This document shows positions 61,704 to 64,000 of a DNA stretch of 64,000 nt, piece after piece. Origin of the DNA: Melitaea cinxia (taxonomy: Eukaryota > Arthropoda > Insecta > Lepidoptera > Nymphalidae); contig NC_059404.1 of the NCBI RefSeq assembly GCF_905220565.1, positions 13,606,472 to 13,670,471 on the forward strand, written 5' to 3'. Position numbers and translations under genes: made by a program. The notes beneath the pieces were generated by a model. The model searched no databases and was not told the DNA's origin. It was given only the letters and a program-made list of their open reading frames with translations. How positions within the stretch are numbered: position 1 is the first letter of the stretch; every line of letters begins with the position of its first letter.

Positions 61704-64000
61704 ATTTTTCGATAGCACGTGTAAATTTGTTAAATAGTCAAGCTTGCCTTCGAACAGATTACCTAGAACTCTCCCTTGTTAAACATTTTGCCTGAGGTCT
61801 ACTACAGCCATTTTTACGTTATTTTGGTACTACGAGTATAAACTAATCCCCTAATTGACCCTTGTAATTTTCCACAAACGCTATAATATATTTTTGTTTC
61901 TTGTGTAATCAAAACCCTAAATTAATTTTATTATGAATCATTTTTCTAATGATTTCATATATGTACAGACTTGTTTTTTAAACCGGGCTCGTTGTCAACA
62001 CATCTACGTAAACGAAAATCAATCGCCAAATCGTTTGTTTTTAAAGACAAGATTGAAGTGAAAGAAAATGGAAGAAAAAATCGATATATTATCAGGAAAA
62101 AAATGGAGCTCGATCTTCGTCGTTTCAGCTAAGTGAGCATGCCTTTTTTAATAAAGTAAATGGAAATAGCACTATCAACACTAACCTTCAGTATTAATAT
62201 CATCAGTCTTACTGTTGGAATCATAGTGATTTATGTGTAAACGTACAAAACGTACTACATACTTAAATAGTTTCATAAGTACTCTGTCTGTAATGTACGT
62301 CAAGGTCAACGTCAAAGACACATCAAATAGGCACTTTCATGGAGTGAAGATCTCTAAAGATTTTACGACGAGATTTTCCACGCTCATTTATAGCTCACTC
62401 GAAAAAAACCGATTGATGAGCGTCAATTTCATTAATTAGAAATATTTTCGTCGTAAAAAAATACGCCAGTTACATACGTAATTATAGAACTTGAAATATT
62501 ACTTCATACGTGTAGTTTAATTATAAGTGATCGTTACTTTTTCACTACAATTATACTCGTAATAATGGAACTAATAGTAGGTATATGTATATAATAGTAG
62601 TTTTATTATTTCAAATGATCAGACGTTTTATACTAAACATTCGTGCAGCTTTACTTGTGGTTATAACCTCGTCATTTCTTCTCCCTTATATTTTGGATTT
62701 GACACTTATTACCCAGGCAAAGTAATAACAGCAAAAGTAAGCCAACAATCCTTAAAGGAGCGCATTTTAATAACCAACTTTCTAAACTTGTTGTTATATT
62801 AGTACAGGCAAATGCCTTAGGTCTCTCGTATTAAAAATTCCTGAAATTACAATTTTTTTGAAAAACAAATAATAACGGAACGATACCTTAGTATCTACGC
62901 AAAGAACTTACCATTAAGGCTTTTGTCGTCGACATAAAAAAATAGAAAAAAGTTAAAAGCACTATGCTTATCTAGTATATTTACATCACTCATCAGTCTC
63001 GATTCAGATCTGAGAGGGAGCGCACGTTCCAGCTTCCGTAAGTCTCTACTCTCACGAACTTTGTAAATAACGAAACGAAAAACAAAAAGAATATGACGTT
63101 GTAAATAATTATATGTATATTTATACAGGATACGTAATAAATGTGTGTAGTGTTATGTGATTGTGTATGAAAGTTTCAATGCCCGGTGAGTTACTATAAT
63201 ATAGTTAGTTGAGTCTAATTTTAATTAATATAATTATTACTTAAATACAAATTAAATTGATTACATTCGTATTAAAATTTAAATGTATTTAAGAGTTTTA
63301 TTCTAGTTTACCTTTACTCTCGTATTTAATAAGAGAACATTGAAATAATTAGGACATCTACTCAGTCATCAGTTTTGCGATTAAATTTTTTAAATCATAA
63401 AAATATATTTAATTTATTTAATTATATTTAATTTAAAATACATATAAAAATTAAGAAAGCCCTAACAAGCAATGTTCAACTCGTACTATGAAATCCTGGA
63501 CACTAGAACCAGAACCCGAACGCCTGTAAATATTTGTAAAACTTGCAATAAAATTAGTTTTAAGGGTCTATAGTATTCACTATTACTAGCTCAACATCCA
63601 TGGCTGTGTGACATTTGTGACTACTGCGTCTTGCCTTGGTCGTTACTAATAAAATGACTTCAATCAATGTTTAATTCTTCCAATTTCTTGAAAAAATTTC
63701 AAAAGCAGTCATTGTTCAAATTATAACTCCGTATATAAGATTTTGTAATTTAATCTAAATATGAGGTTTCAACTTCTTTCAGTCCTTCTTCGAGGAGTAG
63801 TATAAACTTCCAGAGCTTCCTAAAGTTTAACTTCATGCTACGACTACAAGGAAACTAAAAATTAGTTTAATAATAATAAGCTTAATAAAAATATATAACA
63901 TTTATATGATTGCCAAAAATTAATATCCCTAATTAAATAACAGTGTTAAAATATAAAATGAATTAAATAATTATTGTGGTTTCGAGGATTCTTACGTGCT
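61704..64000. other. gene-poor end of window
   Basis: No convincing coding region except the weak first-exon candidate at 62995-63185. Confidence 0.4.
62995..63185 (+). other. possible first exon of a gene running out of the window
   Basis: An initiator-like ATCAGTC at about 62993 starts a region ending ATGAAAGTTTCAATGCCCG|GTGAGT (donor at 63186). A short ORF would open at its end. A TTTCTTTCAG acceptor occurs near 63780, but reading on meets a stop soon. Weak evidence. Confidence 0.2.

Overview
The window is AT-rich animal genomic DNA with spliced genes and a dense load of repeats. Three things point to a moth or butterfly: Helitron-like elements of a type I know from Lepidoptera, tRNA-headed SINEs, and repeats carrying a box common in lepidopteran sequence (ACTGCTGGACATAGGCCTCC). 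The species cannot be told from the sequence alone.

The main host gene is a chaoptin-like leucine-rich-repeat (LRR) protein on the + strand. Its coding exons run from 8120 to 29701. I joined 23 exons with GT..AG borders and continuous reading phase into 1282 codons. They encode a signal peptide, a Cys cluster, LRRs along the whole length, a C-terminal Cys cap and a hydrophobic GPI-type tail. One further in-phase 43-codon exon (26223-26351) may be optional. The introns carry SINEs, Helitron-like copies and a MITE with TTAA target sites.

From about 29.7 to 37.7 kb there is no gene, only a long AT-rich stretch with old repeats. At 37698-41308 lies the most interesting object: a complete-looking DNA transposon with matching terminal inverted repeats (TIRs) of about 40 bp. 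It encloses a three-coding-exon, 751-residue protein with an acidic N-terminus, Cys motifs and a D..D..E-like triad. A divergent, intronless Na+/K+-ATPase beta-like gene follows on the minus strand (43154-44083).

From 44.2 to 61.7 kb the window is a graveyard of mobile elements. It holds a Helitron with a LINE fragment inside, further Helitron copies, a mariner with both TIRs and only two lesions, a 30-bp-arm hairpin, a 5'-truncated LINE joined to its 3' UTR, SINEs, and a Ty3/gypsy remnant with one LTR and a gag-to-RNase H deletion. Next come a degenerate LINE and a 1.26-kb 8-bp minisatellite that is part of a duplicated module. The last 2.3 kb shows no clear gene beyond a possible first exon at 62995-63185.

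The genes do not form a pathway. The window is one photoreceptor-type adhesion gene, one ion-pump-subunit gene and many independent transposons.
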